From: Acanthaster planci
Taxonomy: Eukaryota; Echinodermata; Asteroidea; Valvatida; Acanthasteridae
DNA length: 36,849 nucleotides
Assembly: GCF_001949145.1 (NCBI RefSeq)
Contig: NW_019091495.1
Location: 802,065 to 838,913 of the forward strand
Reading direction: 5' to 3'
Shown here: piece by piece, positions 21,711-31,567 of the stretch
Layout: every line of letters starts with the position of its first letter
Numbering within the stretch: the first letter of the stretch is position 1
The notes under the pieces: model-generated
The model's input: only the letters and a program-made list of their open reading frames with translations
Databases searched by the model: none
Told to the model about the DNA's origin: nothing
Translations under genes and position numbers: made by a program

Positions 21711-22590
21711 TTGTTTATCCAAACCATCAAGGGGTGGTCACTCTTGTCTGAGCAGTTGACCCGGACAGTCACAATTTGCTTCGTATCTAACATTTGCAAC
21801 AATTTGGCCTCGTTCTGGTGGCGGAAGGGCCAACCGACGCTGGTCGGCCGTGGCCACGGCAGTTGCAACGCTGCTCCACCTAGCCAGCCACCTGTCCAGG
21901 GAGGTCCACCCAGTGTCCCCGCTCAGGCCAGTGCTCCTGACCCGCCTCCAGCGCAAGGGTTGGGTGAGTCCGCTGCTTCGCACTTTCCTTTAAACGTCTC
22001 CCCCACTTCCCCAGGCATGCCCGTTATTTCGATCAGTTGCCCGGTACAAGTTCCTCCCCAGCTGTCACAGCTGTACCTCTGTCACTCCCTCTGGTTACAT
22101 GTTCGAGTACTGCCAGTAGTAGTATTGCCATGTCGCAAATGAAAGCATGCTAACGAGTGTATGCGAGGATTTGGGCATGGGAGTCCCAAAACTAATCCAA
22201 GAAAAATTTGGAATAAGGATTATGTAGAGTTTGGTTCCCTGCTACAGCCGAGTACTAACACCCACGTGAATCAAAATGACTGCCTGTTCATGGACGGGAC
22301 GCACGAGTCACCGGCCTGGCAGATTCACACGCACAACACTGATCACAACGTGCGCATCACATCGATTGAGAAGTGGACATCGGCCTTTCCGGTATTTTCG
22401 TCCATTTATTTGATGCAGCATGCGGGTCGTGCCCGGCAGCTGCTTTAAGTACGCCGACACACTCCGTTCGGCTGCTTTTCGTCGTGGTGGTTTTGGCTGG
22501 CGTGATTACGACGTCCAGTTCCGTCTGAGACAAGCCCGCATGTCTGCCCGTTCTTGGGCCAGTATCGATGCAGAATTATGGCTGACATTA
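21711..22590 (+). pseudogene. Gag-like region of the YR retrotransposon
   Basis: Broken frames. 21711-22142 gives a Pro/Gln-rich stretch (PPSQPPVQGGPPSVPAQ). From 22161, KIWNKDYVEFGSLLQPS is followed by ITSIEKWTSAFPVFSSIYLM, and, one frame over after 22448, FRRGGFGWRDYDVQFRLRQA ending near ASIDAELWL. The W-x-x-AF-VF-S-Y and YD-QFRLRQA blocks are typical of the first frame of DIRS-like elements and related multicopy proteins. At least two frameshifts. Presumed role: nucleic-acid-binding structural protein of the retrotransposon. Confidence 0.5.
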
Positions 22591-22717
22591 GTAGGCTAAA
22601 CTAATTTTTCGTCACTACTCGTACACTAGGCCTGCGCCACAGCGCATCTACGGGTCCTCCAGCGCCGGGCGCTCAATACTTTAGGCATGTCGATTTGCCT
22701 ACCAATAATCCACATGC

Positions 22718-23215
22718 ATGTCGCTTGGTCACTCGGCCAACAATTGCCGAGGTACCTCTCGCACCGCAGGGGCTACAGCCAACTCAACAGCCACTGCCAC
22801 TCTAATTAATATGCTCCCATTTCTTAGCACATATCCCGTCAAACAAGATGCGCACATACTTAGAGATGGGTTTACCTTTAGTTTTCGCTTGGGGCATTGC
22901 GGCCCGCGCGTTAGTTCTAATTCACAGAATTTCGTTTGATTCACAATCTTTCTTCTTCCCTCGGCAACTCAGTTAACGATCATATTGACCCATCTCTTAC
23001 GGCTGTAAGTTACACCAGTTTCGATGATGCAGTTTCTCTGGTTTCTAGGGCTGGTTCCAATGCCCTCATGGCCAAGTCCGATATTAAATCAGCTTTTCGC
23101 TTACTACCAGTTCACTCTGACGATTTTGATTTGTTAGGGTTCAGCTTTAAAGGGTCATTTTACTATGATAAATGTATGCCCATGGGCTGTTTATATCTTG
23201 TGTAACATTCGAAAG
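22718..23215 (+). pseudogene. Reverse transcriptase region of the YR retrotransposon
   Basis: 22718-22935 holds a zinc-knuckle remnant (LGHSANNC) and the pre-RT segment ILRDGFTFSFRLGHCGP. From about 22928 the RT proper reads EFRLIHNLSSSLGNSVND, then KSDIKSAFRLLPVHSDDFDL, where DIKSAFRLLPV is the first catalytic-Asp block of DIRS-type RTs, then YYDKCMPMG. About 60 residues expected between the two parts are missing. After MPMG a one-base shift leads to ISCVTFERFSTLLEY, and the frame then passes directly into the recombinase. The YVDD-type box, RNase H and any methylase domain are therefore deleted. Confidence 0.65.
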
Positions 23216-23746
23216 GTTTAGCACTTTACTTGAGTATTGTGTCGCATTTCTTCTTGCATTTTTTGGTTTCATGCAGGTTGGTGAATTAACTGCACCGACG
23301 CGTAGTGCAGATGCACCTTTAAGACGTTCCGATGTTTCTCTTCGCCATCTCCCTTCTGGTGATGTATTGAAGACCCACGCCCGTTTTTGTGAGACCGATC
23401 AATATGGCAATGGTTGAGTAATTTGCATTCCCAGTGTTTCAGGCGGTGATATTTCCCTGTGCCCTGTTAATGCCGCAACTTAATATTTGCGTGACAGCTC
23501 CCAGCACTATACCCGTTTTCTAGCACATTCTGATGGTACGCCGATGACTCCCTCTCAATTTACAGTAGTTTTGAGGCGGTCCCTTAAATTCATTGGCATG
23601 TTCGATTCCCATTTCACGTCCCACTCTTTTTGCATTGGTGCAGCCACATGGCTGGCATTCCCGAGCAGGAAATTCAGCGGATGGGTCATTGGCAATCGGG
23701 TGTGTATGGGCGTTACATTCGCATAACCCCAGCCCTTGCTCAGTAA
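23216..23746 (+). pseudogene. Tyrosine recombinase, both catalytic Arg codons mutated
   Basis: One frame runs from about 23216 to 23665 with TGA at 23415-23417 and a TAA near 23481, then a frameshift leads to the C-terminal part ending at TAA 23744-23746. Landmarks are FFGFMQVGELTAP (usually FLRVGELTAP), the TDQYGNG loop, SDGTPMTPSQF, FTSHSFCIGAATW (usually HSFRIGAAT) and GHWQSGVYGRYIR with the nucleophile Tyr. The first Arg is Gln (CAG) and the HxxR Arg is Cys (TGC), each one transition from a CpG-containing Arg codon. The protein would normally integrate circular cDNA; this copy could not. Confidence 0.7.
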
Positions 23747-23849
23747 GGTCAAAAACAATTAAATAACGAGCTTATACCTCGAGAGGCCTATATCGTCTAA
23801 GTCTTTATTGCATGTATGTTTCTTTGGTGTTCTTTTCCTTTCATGAGCC

Positions 23850-24275
23850 ATGGTGCCACCCGTATACAAGCCATTGGTGTGGATCGTTGGTGACTCCTTC
23901 GTCCACTGGTTGGGCCAAGCTGTATACCTCCATGTGATCCTCAGCAACGTGGCAACCATGCGATGGCTGGGGAAGCGGGGCCTCCACATGGATGAATTCA
24001 ATGACTTTTTACAACAGTGCTGGGAATCCGAGCAGTTAAAGAATCCCGAAAATATCATAATTCATGTCAGGTCAACCGACCTGGGGACTCTTCCAAAGAA
24101 GGCCGCTTTCGAGATCATTAAGAGTGTGTTGACAGTTACACGTCACCTACTGCCCCACACTGTGATGTTTTGGTCGGCGATATTGCCTCGTGTTAATTAC
24201 CGCGGTGCCAACCACCCAAACAAAGTTGAACAAGCCAGGCGGGCCATCAATCGTTGGACCGGTTTTTTAAAGAGT
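23850..24275 (+). pseudogene. SGNH-hydrolase-like frame of the YR retrotransposon, C-terminus lost
   Basis: ATG at 23850; about 142 element-derived codons, then about 17 codons read from the inserted repeat before a stop at 24324-24326. It begins with the esterase block I motif GDS (VWIVGDSFVHWLGQAV), followed by the NPENIIIHVRSTDLG and VMFWSAILPRVNYRG segments that parallel the GxND and later blocks of SGNH/GDSL hydrolases. The Asn block reads S-T-D here. The C-terminal D-x-x-H catalytic block is missing because the repeat begins at VNRW-GFLKS. Such frames occur in some DIRS/Ngaro-type retrotransposons; their role in the life cycle is not known to me. Confidence 0.55.
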
Positions 24276-24660
24276 GCACATTTAATGTCACGTGACTTGT
24301 TTCTGGATGAAGTCATCATCACATGAGGTCCATATTTCTTTAAAGCATTCCCTTTTCAAGATATCTGGAAGAGTTGAACCCGATCAGTCATGTACTTCAG
24401 GAGATATGGGGCCTTAAATAGTGCACCTTTAATGTCACGTGACTTGTCTCCTGATGAAGTCATTATCACATGGGGTCAGAATCCCTCTAAAGAACTCTCT
24501 TTTCAAAAAATCTGCCAAATTGGATATGCACTTCAGGAGATATGGTCTTTAAATGAGGCACCGTTTAATGTCACTTGACTCGTCTGCTGATGGCATTGTC
24601 ATCACGTGAGGTCAACCGTTTGTAAACTTTCCTTTCCTAACTGCCTGCAAGGTTTCATCC
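24269..24660 (+). repeat. ~145-bp tandem module, block 1
   Basis: Three successive copies of a module built around tttaatgtcacgtgacttg, gatgaagtcatcatcacatg and the ttcaggagatatgg phrase. The word aatgtca starts at 24284, 24431 and 24567, giving periods of 147 and 136 bp. Same module as 28460-28860 and 34390-34980. Confidence 0.75.
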
Positions 24661-25359
24661 CAATAAGACATGTACAATACAATATACAATACAAAACATA
24701 ATACTTATCGGGGAAAAGGCACAGATTAGATACCTTAAACATATGTTACTTTTGGCGTTCCATACGATGCGATCTGCTCTCGGCAGCACGTGGTCGGCAT
24801 TTTGCCAAATCCCTAGTATATGCCCTACGCACTGTACGCCGTTTATGTTGCAGGCAGATATTGGGTGTCCACACACACACAGTAGCATATGCATGGCATG
24901 CTAATTGGATTTTGGAGTTGGCAATTTGTATTTTAGGGGGTTTTGTCGGCGGCGCTTCACGTGTGTGAAAAAGTACACCAGTTACGCACTTCACGCAGCT
25001 GACTCCAATTTTTAAGCTGTCATCTTATGCACAATTCACGCTTATATCTCTTAGAGTTGATATTTTACCGAATTTTGGAGAATAAAAGAAGTTTTTATTG
25101 TAACTTCCGGTATGATGACGTCAACAGCACAAACTTCACACACGTGTTGAAAGGGTAAAGACATCAATTTTCAGGCGATTTGGACAAACTTCGCCACAGA
25201 CATCTATTCAAAATTCATTTCTCGGAATTTTTAACCTGTCTCCTGAAGGTGCTCGATAATTAGGTGATGTCATTAATAGATGATTTGAAGAATACAATAC
25301 CCCACCGTTGAAAACAACTTGATACCTATTACCATTTTAAGGAAGGAAGGGTCACGTGA
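24661..25359. other. Unassigned stretch inside the repeat zone
   Basis: Contains a short CA run near 24870, one TGACGTCA at 25116-25123 and a segment (gatacctattaccatttta near 25320) that recurs at about 35015-35035, so its right part belongs to the composite repeat. The left part is unrecognised. Confidence 0.35.
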
Positions 25360-28030
25360 TATGAGCCACACGGGATGAATTCAAGACCAAGTTTAATCCT
25401 GCAACTTGCTGCAAACAGGATGTTGTGGGAGTTCAAGGTTGATTTTTATGTGGATTTTCATAAATCTAACGGAAATTTTAACTTTTGAAAATTCGATAAT
25501 AAATCACTTGATGACGTCATCATGGCGTAAATATTTTAGTATTATTTTCATTTTATAGTCAGTGCTTGCTGTAACTTTGAGGACGATCAACGATTACTAA
25601 GGTACCAAAATTGTGCCTTGAAAACGTGTACAAAGTCAATGGCAGAAATAAATATTTAAAAATCAATAATAAATCACTTGATATGTCATCGTGACGTCAT
25701 GTTTCGGCACACATCTACGAAATAATGACTATGTCTATGCCAACTTTTAATGCTGTGCGACAAAGATTAATTGCAAAGTCCTGCACAGAAAAAACGTGTG
25801 CAAAGTTTATGGGCATGGGCCCAAACAGAAGAAGAACCCAACGAGATGAACGTTGTGTTTGTTGGTAAACAAACACTTAGCTGTTTCGGGTTTTTGTGTA
25901 AATGCTGGTTGTGTGTTTGAAAGATATAGATGATTTGTGTGTTTTATGAATGAGACCATAGATGGTGAGGTTTGTGGCATATGTGTGCATGTTTGCTGCA
26001 TTTTCTATGTGTACAAAGTTTATGGGGGAAGTTAAATATTCAAAATTCAATTAAAAGTCACGTGAGGACGTCATCACAACGTCATTCATTTAATAACAAA
26101 TTTGCCACAGGGTTTTTACGTAGTGTAACTGTGATGGGCATTGAACATCGCTAAGTGAGCAAAAAAGGGCCTAAATCTGTGTAGTCAATGGGGAAAATTA
26201 AATACTCAAAATTCAATTAAAAATCACGTGACGACGTCATTGTGACGTCCTTCATTTTCTGTAAACCTTCCATCATGGTCTTTGTTGGCTATCACTTTGT
26301 CCACGATCAAACATCGCAAAGTTACCAAAATCGTGGCTCGAAAACGTGTAAAAGTCAATGGGCCATAAACTCGTTTGCAGAAACACTGCTCCTTTAAGTT
26401 CATGTCACGTGATTTGCGCTTAAACTGAACAATTTTTATTAAATATTACTTTGTATTCAGACTGTTAGCCATATTTCAAATCAAATATCAGAGCGTGAAG
26501 TACCCAATTTCTCTTCCGTTCTTATGGTAATCTTGCGCCGAAGTAAAGGACTACCCGTTCACTCATGTTAATTAGAAAAACGAGTACAAAACCTATGGGG
26601 AAAAATAAAATATTAAAAAATCAATACAAAATAAGGTGATGACGTCATCATGACTTCATCATTCTCCAATAAATCTTGATTAGGATCTTTGTGGACTATC
26701 ACTTTGGGAACGATGAAACATTGCAAAGTTACCAAAAGTCTGGCTCGAAAACGTGTACAGAGTCAACAGACTAGAAACGCGTGTGCAGGAAAACTGCTCC
26801 TTTAATTTTACGTCACGTGATTTTTGTCTAAACTGGAAAAAATGTTGAAATATTATTGGATAATCTAAGTTGTAGCGTGTAACTAGTGAATCACATGATG
26901 ACGTCATCAAGACGTGATTTCTTTTGAAGAATTCTTGCACAAGGGCCAATATCACTTTCATAGCGATCAAACATCGCAAAGGTTTCCAAATAGTGGCTTG
27001 AAAATGTGTACAAGTAAATGGACTGAAAACACTTATGCGAAAAAGCTGCTCCTTTATGATATCATGTGATTTGCATTTAAACTGAAAGAAAATTCTGAAA
27101 TTCTTTTTGATATTCAGGCTATTGGGTACACATGTAATCAAATGAAGACGAAAAAATACGATTTTTTTTCGTTCTCATAGTAATTCTCAGCCGAATATCA
27201 GGACTACTCTCATTAAGATTGATAATATTGCGTTGTAAAACACGTGTACAAAACCTAAAGGGAAACTGCAGCTTTAATCTCATGTCACGTGACCCCTTAT
27301 GATGTTATTTTGGTAATTTTTCTTTGGGAGCCTCTCTTCGTTAGGGACTTCAAGTGTACATTGAAGGAAATAATTCAGATCGACCAAAGTTCCGAGGACA
27401 GGCTGACGAGAAACGTGTACAAAATATATGGGGAAATATTAAATATCCGAAATTATTTTTTTAAAAATGGTGATGGCGTCATCGTTACGTCATAAACTTT
27501 GCAAAATTCTTTCATCAGGATCTTGGTTGTCTCAAACTAACCCAAATGCTGGCTTGAAACCATGCACAAAGTCAATGGGCTAAATTAAATTTTGAAAAAT
27601 CAATACCAAATCACATGATGACGTCATCATGACGTTATTTACTTACAATAATTCTTGTATCAGGGTCTTTGTTGGTTGTCACTTTGATAACGATCAAACA
27701 TCGCAAAGGTTTCAAAATTGTGCCTTTAAAACGTGTACAAAGTCCAAGAGCTGAAATAAATATAAAAAAATTCAACATTAAATCACGTGATGACGTCATC
27801 ACGACGTCATTTCTTCAGAATAATTTTTTTTGCAAGGGGGTCTTTGTTGGCTATCACTTTGAATGTGATCACACATTGCAAAGGTTTGAAAATAATGGCT
27901 TGAAAACATGTACAAAGTCAATGGGAAAATTAAATATTCAAAATTCAGAAGAAAAATCACGTGATGCCATCATCATCACAAATTTCTTTTCGGACCATCT
28001 TTGGATGATTGTCCAAAGACCTGCCAAGTT
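25360..28030 (+). repeat. ~170/240-bp tandem module with CRE and E-box sites, block 1
   Basis: Opens with the boundary phrase cacgggatgaattcaagacc and then repeats a diverged module: aaaacgtgtacaaagtcaat, gaaataaatattgaaaaatc, then aaatcacgtgatgacgtcat and catgacgtcatt, then the gatcaaacatcgcaaaggt phrase. The acgtgtacaaagtc anchor recurs at roughly 25620, 25792, 26010, 26180, 26341, 26580, 26750, 27001, 27240, 27412, 27558, 27730 and 27900. Spacings fall near 170 or 220-250 bp; longer units carry an extra ctgctcctttaa...cacgtgatttg segment. Perfect TGACGTCA at 25512, 25692 and 26640, with further perfect copies near 26900, 27617 and 27790. Confidence 0.8.
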
Positions 28031-28440
28031 TGAAGTCAATCAAAAATTGCTAAAGGGTAGAAGTCCTGCTCAGAACGAAAACCCATGTTATCGAATGGGA
28101 TTTGATGTGAAAGAAGAAATAAAAAAAATAAAAAACAAAAATAGAAAAAAGTAATTAACAAAAACAATAGCTGTTTTGGTCGGTGCCCGAAACAGCAAAA
28201 CAAAAAAATCCTGAAGATTCCAAAGGTTTTTTCGCAAAACTGCGAAAAAGCCAAAAAGAAGAAGAAGAAAGAACCCGAACAAAAAGATTGCCTTTTTCGC
28301 AAACTGCGAAAAAGCCCCCAAAAAACCGAACAAAAAGAATGCCTTTTTCGCAAACTGCAAAAAGCCAATAAGAAGAAACGACATCTTATCTGTTTGCCAA
28401 TAGAACAGAAGGCTTTTGGCATTCTTTTGTACATTTGACA
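28031..28440 (+). repeat. A-rich tract with tandem TTTTTCGCA hairpins
   Basis: Three inverted repeats of the form tttttcgcaaa-ctgcgaaaaa lie near 28229, 28291 and 28345, separated by A/G-rich spacers (about 52-65 bp period). They are preceded by caatagctgttttggtcggt and followed by gtttgccaatagaacagaag. The same arrangement recurs at 35500-35700, with one hairpin at about 35551-35577. Confidence 0.65.
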
Positions 28441-28459
28441 ACTGTGGCATCATCACATC

Positions 28460-28870
28460 AGGTCATTTTTCGTATATAACACCCCTCTTTTAAGATATCT
28501 GCAAAGTTTCAACCTGATAGAACATGTCCTTCAGGAGATATTGGGCTTTAAACAGTGCACCTTTAATGTCACGTGACTTATCTCCAGATGACGTCATCAT
28601 CACATCAGGTAAAAAATCCTCTAAAACACTCCCTTTCCAAGATATCTGCAAGATTTGAACCGAATCGGACATCCACTTTAGGAGATACTGGGCCTGAAAA
28701 AGTCACGTGAATTGTTTTCTGATAACTTCATCATCGGATAAGGTCAATTTTCCTCTAAAGCACTCTCTATTCAAGATAACTGCAAGATTTGGACCCAATC
28801 GGACATGTACTTCAGAAGATACAGGGCCTTAAAGAGTGTATTCTCCGTTCACATCGGTCTGCAAACTTCA
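28460..28870 (+). repeat. ~145-bp tandem module, block 2
   Basis: Copies of the aatgtcacgtgac module at about 28564 and 28698, with gatgacgtcatcatcaca at 28582 and the ttcaggagatattggg and acttcagaagatacaggg phrases. It follows the hairpin tract exactly as at 34390. Confidence 0.7.
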
Positions 28871-29752
28871 CCTTATTTGCCTAATCATAAATGTGCATTG
28901 TCACTCTAAAAACCGAAATTCTTTGATAATATCTCACAAAACAGTTATTGATTGCATATTTCACATTTTCTGTGTACAAAATTTAAGAAAAAAGATTGCA
29001 GGACCACTATAGATGACATCTGTTACACAATCCTGAACATTTTGGCTCCAAAATGAATTTCCCTGTGACTAAAAGTTGTACTGTATGATAAACACTTCAA
29101 AACTACACTAACATTCATCGGCAAACGACGCCACGTAGGATCTGTAAGATCCAGACCTCCTGATTAAGATCCATTTCTTTGCTCTCGAGGACTACAGGAA
29201 ACGAGTTTCCTTGCAAAAGGCAAGTTTGTTTGCAATTCGGGTCGTCGAGTTACGATTTTTTTCTCTGCTGCACTGAGTCTCCGTCCACCAAGCGTACCTC
29301 TTTTCGGGGCGTGCCATCTTGGCAGGCCGGCCACGATTCACTGATTTTCAGCGCGTGGCAGGCATTTTGCCTGTTCTGCTCTGGTGAGTCACGCTGAGTG
29401 GGCACGCAGCATTTGGTGCCAAGTGACCCGGGTTTTTGTTTGGTTGCCTTATTGTGTATGTAACAAATCCTTTTTCCTTTTGTTGTCCCCGGACTATTAC
29501 CATCTCTGGTGTGCTCAGGCTAGCAGTGTGTAGCCTGTGTATTTGTATAGCTTTACTTGGGAAAGTGTCGCCATTACTATTCATTATTCGCATTTTGTAG
29601 TAGTCATTTTCTAGGCTAGCAGTTGTAGTCCATATTGACCTGTTATTTTTAGTTTTGGATTTTGTTTTTCTTGTTTTGTCGGTCAGCAGTTGTGACAGAC
29701 GCCTTTCATTTATCCTAGGAATCCTTAATCTTCTTCGCTGATTTCAACGACG
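28871..29752. other. Junction region and probable LINE 5' leader
   Basis: 28871-29100 is unassigned AT-rich DNA. 29140-29752 is less AT-rich with several short G/C blocks (gccggccacgattcactg, gggcacgcagcatttggtgc) and runs into ORF1 of the LINE, so it is likely its 5' untranslated region. The exact start of the LINE was not determined. Confidence 0.4.
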
Positions 29753-29765
29753 GTAAATCATTATG
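29753..29765. repeat. Target-site duplication, left copy (13 bp)
   Basis: gtaaatcattatg, identical to 29924-29936 across the foldback element. Confidence 0.8.
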
Positions 29766-29923
29766 CTAATTATATATAACAGGTTTGCCCTTACCCAACG
29801 TATATTAATATACAGTGTATGCTCAGTGCTTGTCCGAGAGCATACAGTGCTTATTAATATACGTTGGGTAAGGGCAAACCTGTTATATATAATTAGCATC
29901 TCCCCAACGCAAAAATACATCTT
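29766..29923 (+). mobile_element. 158-bp foldback element inserted at LINE ORF1 start
   Basis: Near-perfect hairpin. gctaattatatataacaggt and tttgcccttacccaacgtat at the left pair with the complementary arm before gcatctccccaacgc at the right. The loop is agtgcttgtccgagagc. The tail gcatctccccaacgcaaaaa is outside the hairpin, as in the 11.7-kb element (reverse orientation). The tRNA-like core of that element is absent. A 13-bp duplication flanks it, and removing one copy restores an uninterrupted LINE 5' leader up to the ORF1 ATG. Confidence 0.8.
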
Positions 29924-29936
29924 GTAAATCATTATG
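29924..29936. repeat. Target-site duplication, right copy (13 bp)
   Basis: gtaaatcattatg; its last three bases are the ATG that opens the LINE ORF1 frame. Confidence 0.8.
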
Positions 29937-31498
29937 GTTGATGTTTCCCATAAAGATAAGGTTATTGAGGTAAGTTTCTGGAGCCAACAACTCCCAGATC
30001 TTTGTTTCAGAAGCTCTTTGGAGTTAGCATTAAGGCCGTGGACCACCTGGCAGCCGTCCAACCATTGCCTGGTAACAAATTTGAAATTGTATTTAATTTG
30101 GTGGCCCTGTGCAGGCAGTTGCACCCTCAAGTAAGTAGTATAGATGGGTGCATGGTCACCCGATTTAATGATGTTGTCATTATCACGATACATTATATTA
30201 GCATGTGTATTCACGACAGCATTGTTCGCAGTATTTTGAGTGAGTTCTGCTAGGTGATTGCCGGTCGATTTACGACTTATGGGGACAACCCCACAGTGTT
30301 CAACGGTACAAGGCAGTATAAAATGAAATTGACCAAGCCTATTCCCACGGTTCTTCGTATCGGGAACCAAAATGCATGGGTCTCGCATCCAGGTCAAATT
30401 CGCACGTGTGCCCATTGTGGAGAACAGGGACACTATGCCAGAGACTGTACTAACACTAAATATTTTAAATGTCTTCAGATTGGCCACGTTGCAGGTGATT
30501 GCCCTAATCAGGTCATTTACACAATTTGCAGGATGGAAGGCCATAGCTTCCGCTATTGCCGTAAATCTTTTGCCAAGGCAGTACAACCAGATAGAGCGTG
30601 GAGTACGGCTTCGAGCAACCCCTCTACTTCATCAGGTGATCAGGTAGCCGTTGCTCCTGATGCCAGCTCAAAAGAGAAAGGTTTGAAGGAATTGCCAGCT
30701 GGGAAGTGTCTCAAATGTAAACAAAGTGCTGGTCTTTTTCATCGTAGTATCTGTTGTTTTTCTTGTAAACTTCCTCTTTCCTTTTCCAAGCCTTTTTCCA
30801 TTCTAGAGTGTGCAGTCTGCAAGGGTGTTAACGGTCAGCCATCGCTTGTGTGCCACCGGGATAGTTGCAAGTCGGTTCGGGCACCTGAATCTAACGACGG
30901 TTTTCGGGTGGTCAGGAGAAAGAAGGGAGCTGCACAAAGATCTAGTTCTCCCTCCGTCCAGCCATCTGGAAAGAAGGCAACGCCGATGCCCTCGTCGACT
31001 GGAGGCGGTGGAGAAACAGCTTCCACTGCAGCGGATCTTTTTGGTTCAGATTTAGGTAGTGTCTCCTCTATGGATTCCTGTCCAGCGAAAGACCCGGTAA
31101 GGACTCTTTCTTCTTCCACTTCTGCTTCTGACCTTTCTTCTTCCGAGAATTCAGGAGATGAGTCTACTTTCGACAAGGATCCCACCTCTGATGATGAAGC
31201 GGCCGGTATAGATTCCAAGGTCCAAAAGAAAGTTTGGCAGCAGGTGATGGCTCTGGACCTTCCCGGTTTTTCCAAACCGGTAAGATGTCGGGCTGTTCAG
31301 TGCTCTTTCACTACGTCTGCATGGTTGGGTCTTTCCCGGCAAAGTAATAACCACAAAGACGAGTCCCTTTCACAGATTAGATGTCCATGGTGTAATTTCA
31401 TGGCTTACTTTTCAGACAGGTGGTGCCGTCATATCGACAGAAAATATTTTTCTCTTGCTCTAAAGGAAAAGACGGACTTCTTTTTGGAGGTCTTGTAA
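29934..31498 (+). pseudogene. LINE ORF1, zinc-knuckle nucleic-acid-binding protein
   Basis: The likely start is ATG 29934 (MVDVSHKDKVIEV). A frameshift near 30000 moves to the frame open from 30002, which is broken once by TAG at 30251-30253 and then open for 414 codons to TAA 31496-31498. After the stop come GRFTTYGDNPTVFNGTRQYK, an RRM-like end, and knuckle 1, CAHCGEQGHYARDC (C-x2-C-x4-H-x4-C, intact, about residues 52-65 of the long frame). Knuckles 2 (CLQIGHVAGDC) and 3 (CRMEGHSFRYC) have each lost their first Cys. Further on are CLKCKQSAG and ECAVCKGVNG pairs, then a Ser/Asp-rich tail and a final Cys pair with a WCRH end (CPWCNF). The role is as nucleic-acid chaperone of the LINE particle. 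Confidence 0.7.
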
Positions 31499-31567
31499 TT
31501 GTTCTTTGTTCTTCTAAATCCTTTCTTTCCCTATGGCATTTCTCCGGGTTCTTTCCTTCTTTACGTC

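Larger units (their letters stand above)
21711..24275 (+). mobile_element. Decayed tyrosine-recombinase retrotransposon (DIRS/Ngaro superfamily)
   Basis: Gag-like region, reverse transcriptase, tyrosine recombinase and an SGNH-hydrolase frame follow one another on the + strand, as in DIRS/Ngaro-type elements that integrate with a recombinase rather than an integrase. The hydrolase after the YR is a feature I recall from Ngaro-like elements of sea urchin and vertebrates. Frameshifts, nonsense codons and at least two internal deletions make it inactive. Its right end is cut abruptly by the composite repeat at about 24270; the left terminal repeat was not found. Confidence 0.7.

Noticed and set aside
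26680-27141. 153-codon minus-strand frame
   Set aside because: Runs through several CRE/E-box modules; internal similarity comes from the repeat, not from a protein family.
25360-28030. CRISPR-like regularly spaced repeats
   Set aside because: Units are ~170-250 bp, diverged throughout, with no short identical repeats separated by unique spacers, in animal DNA.
27669-28154. 161-codon plus-strand frame
   Set aside because: Translation of repeat modules ending in the A-rich tract (lysine run); no domain.
28036-28456. Phe/Leu-rich minus-strand frames that look like membrane proteins
   Set aside because: They are translations of the A-rich hairpin tract; apparent hydrophobicity comes from T-runs on that strand.
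29744-30586. 280-codon minus-strand open frame, one of the longest in the window
   Set aside because: It lies antisense to LINE ORF1 and across the foldback element; the translation has no domain and the + strand has clear zinc knuckles.
30835-31275. 146-codon minus-strand frame, Glu/Ser-rich
   Set aside because: Shadow of the Ser/Asp-rich part of LINE ORF1 on the + strand.
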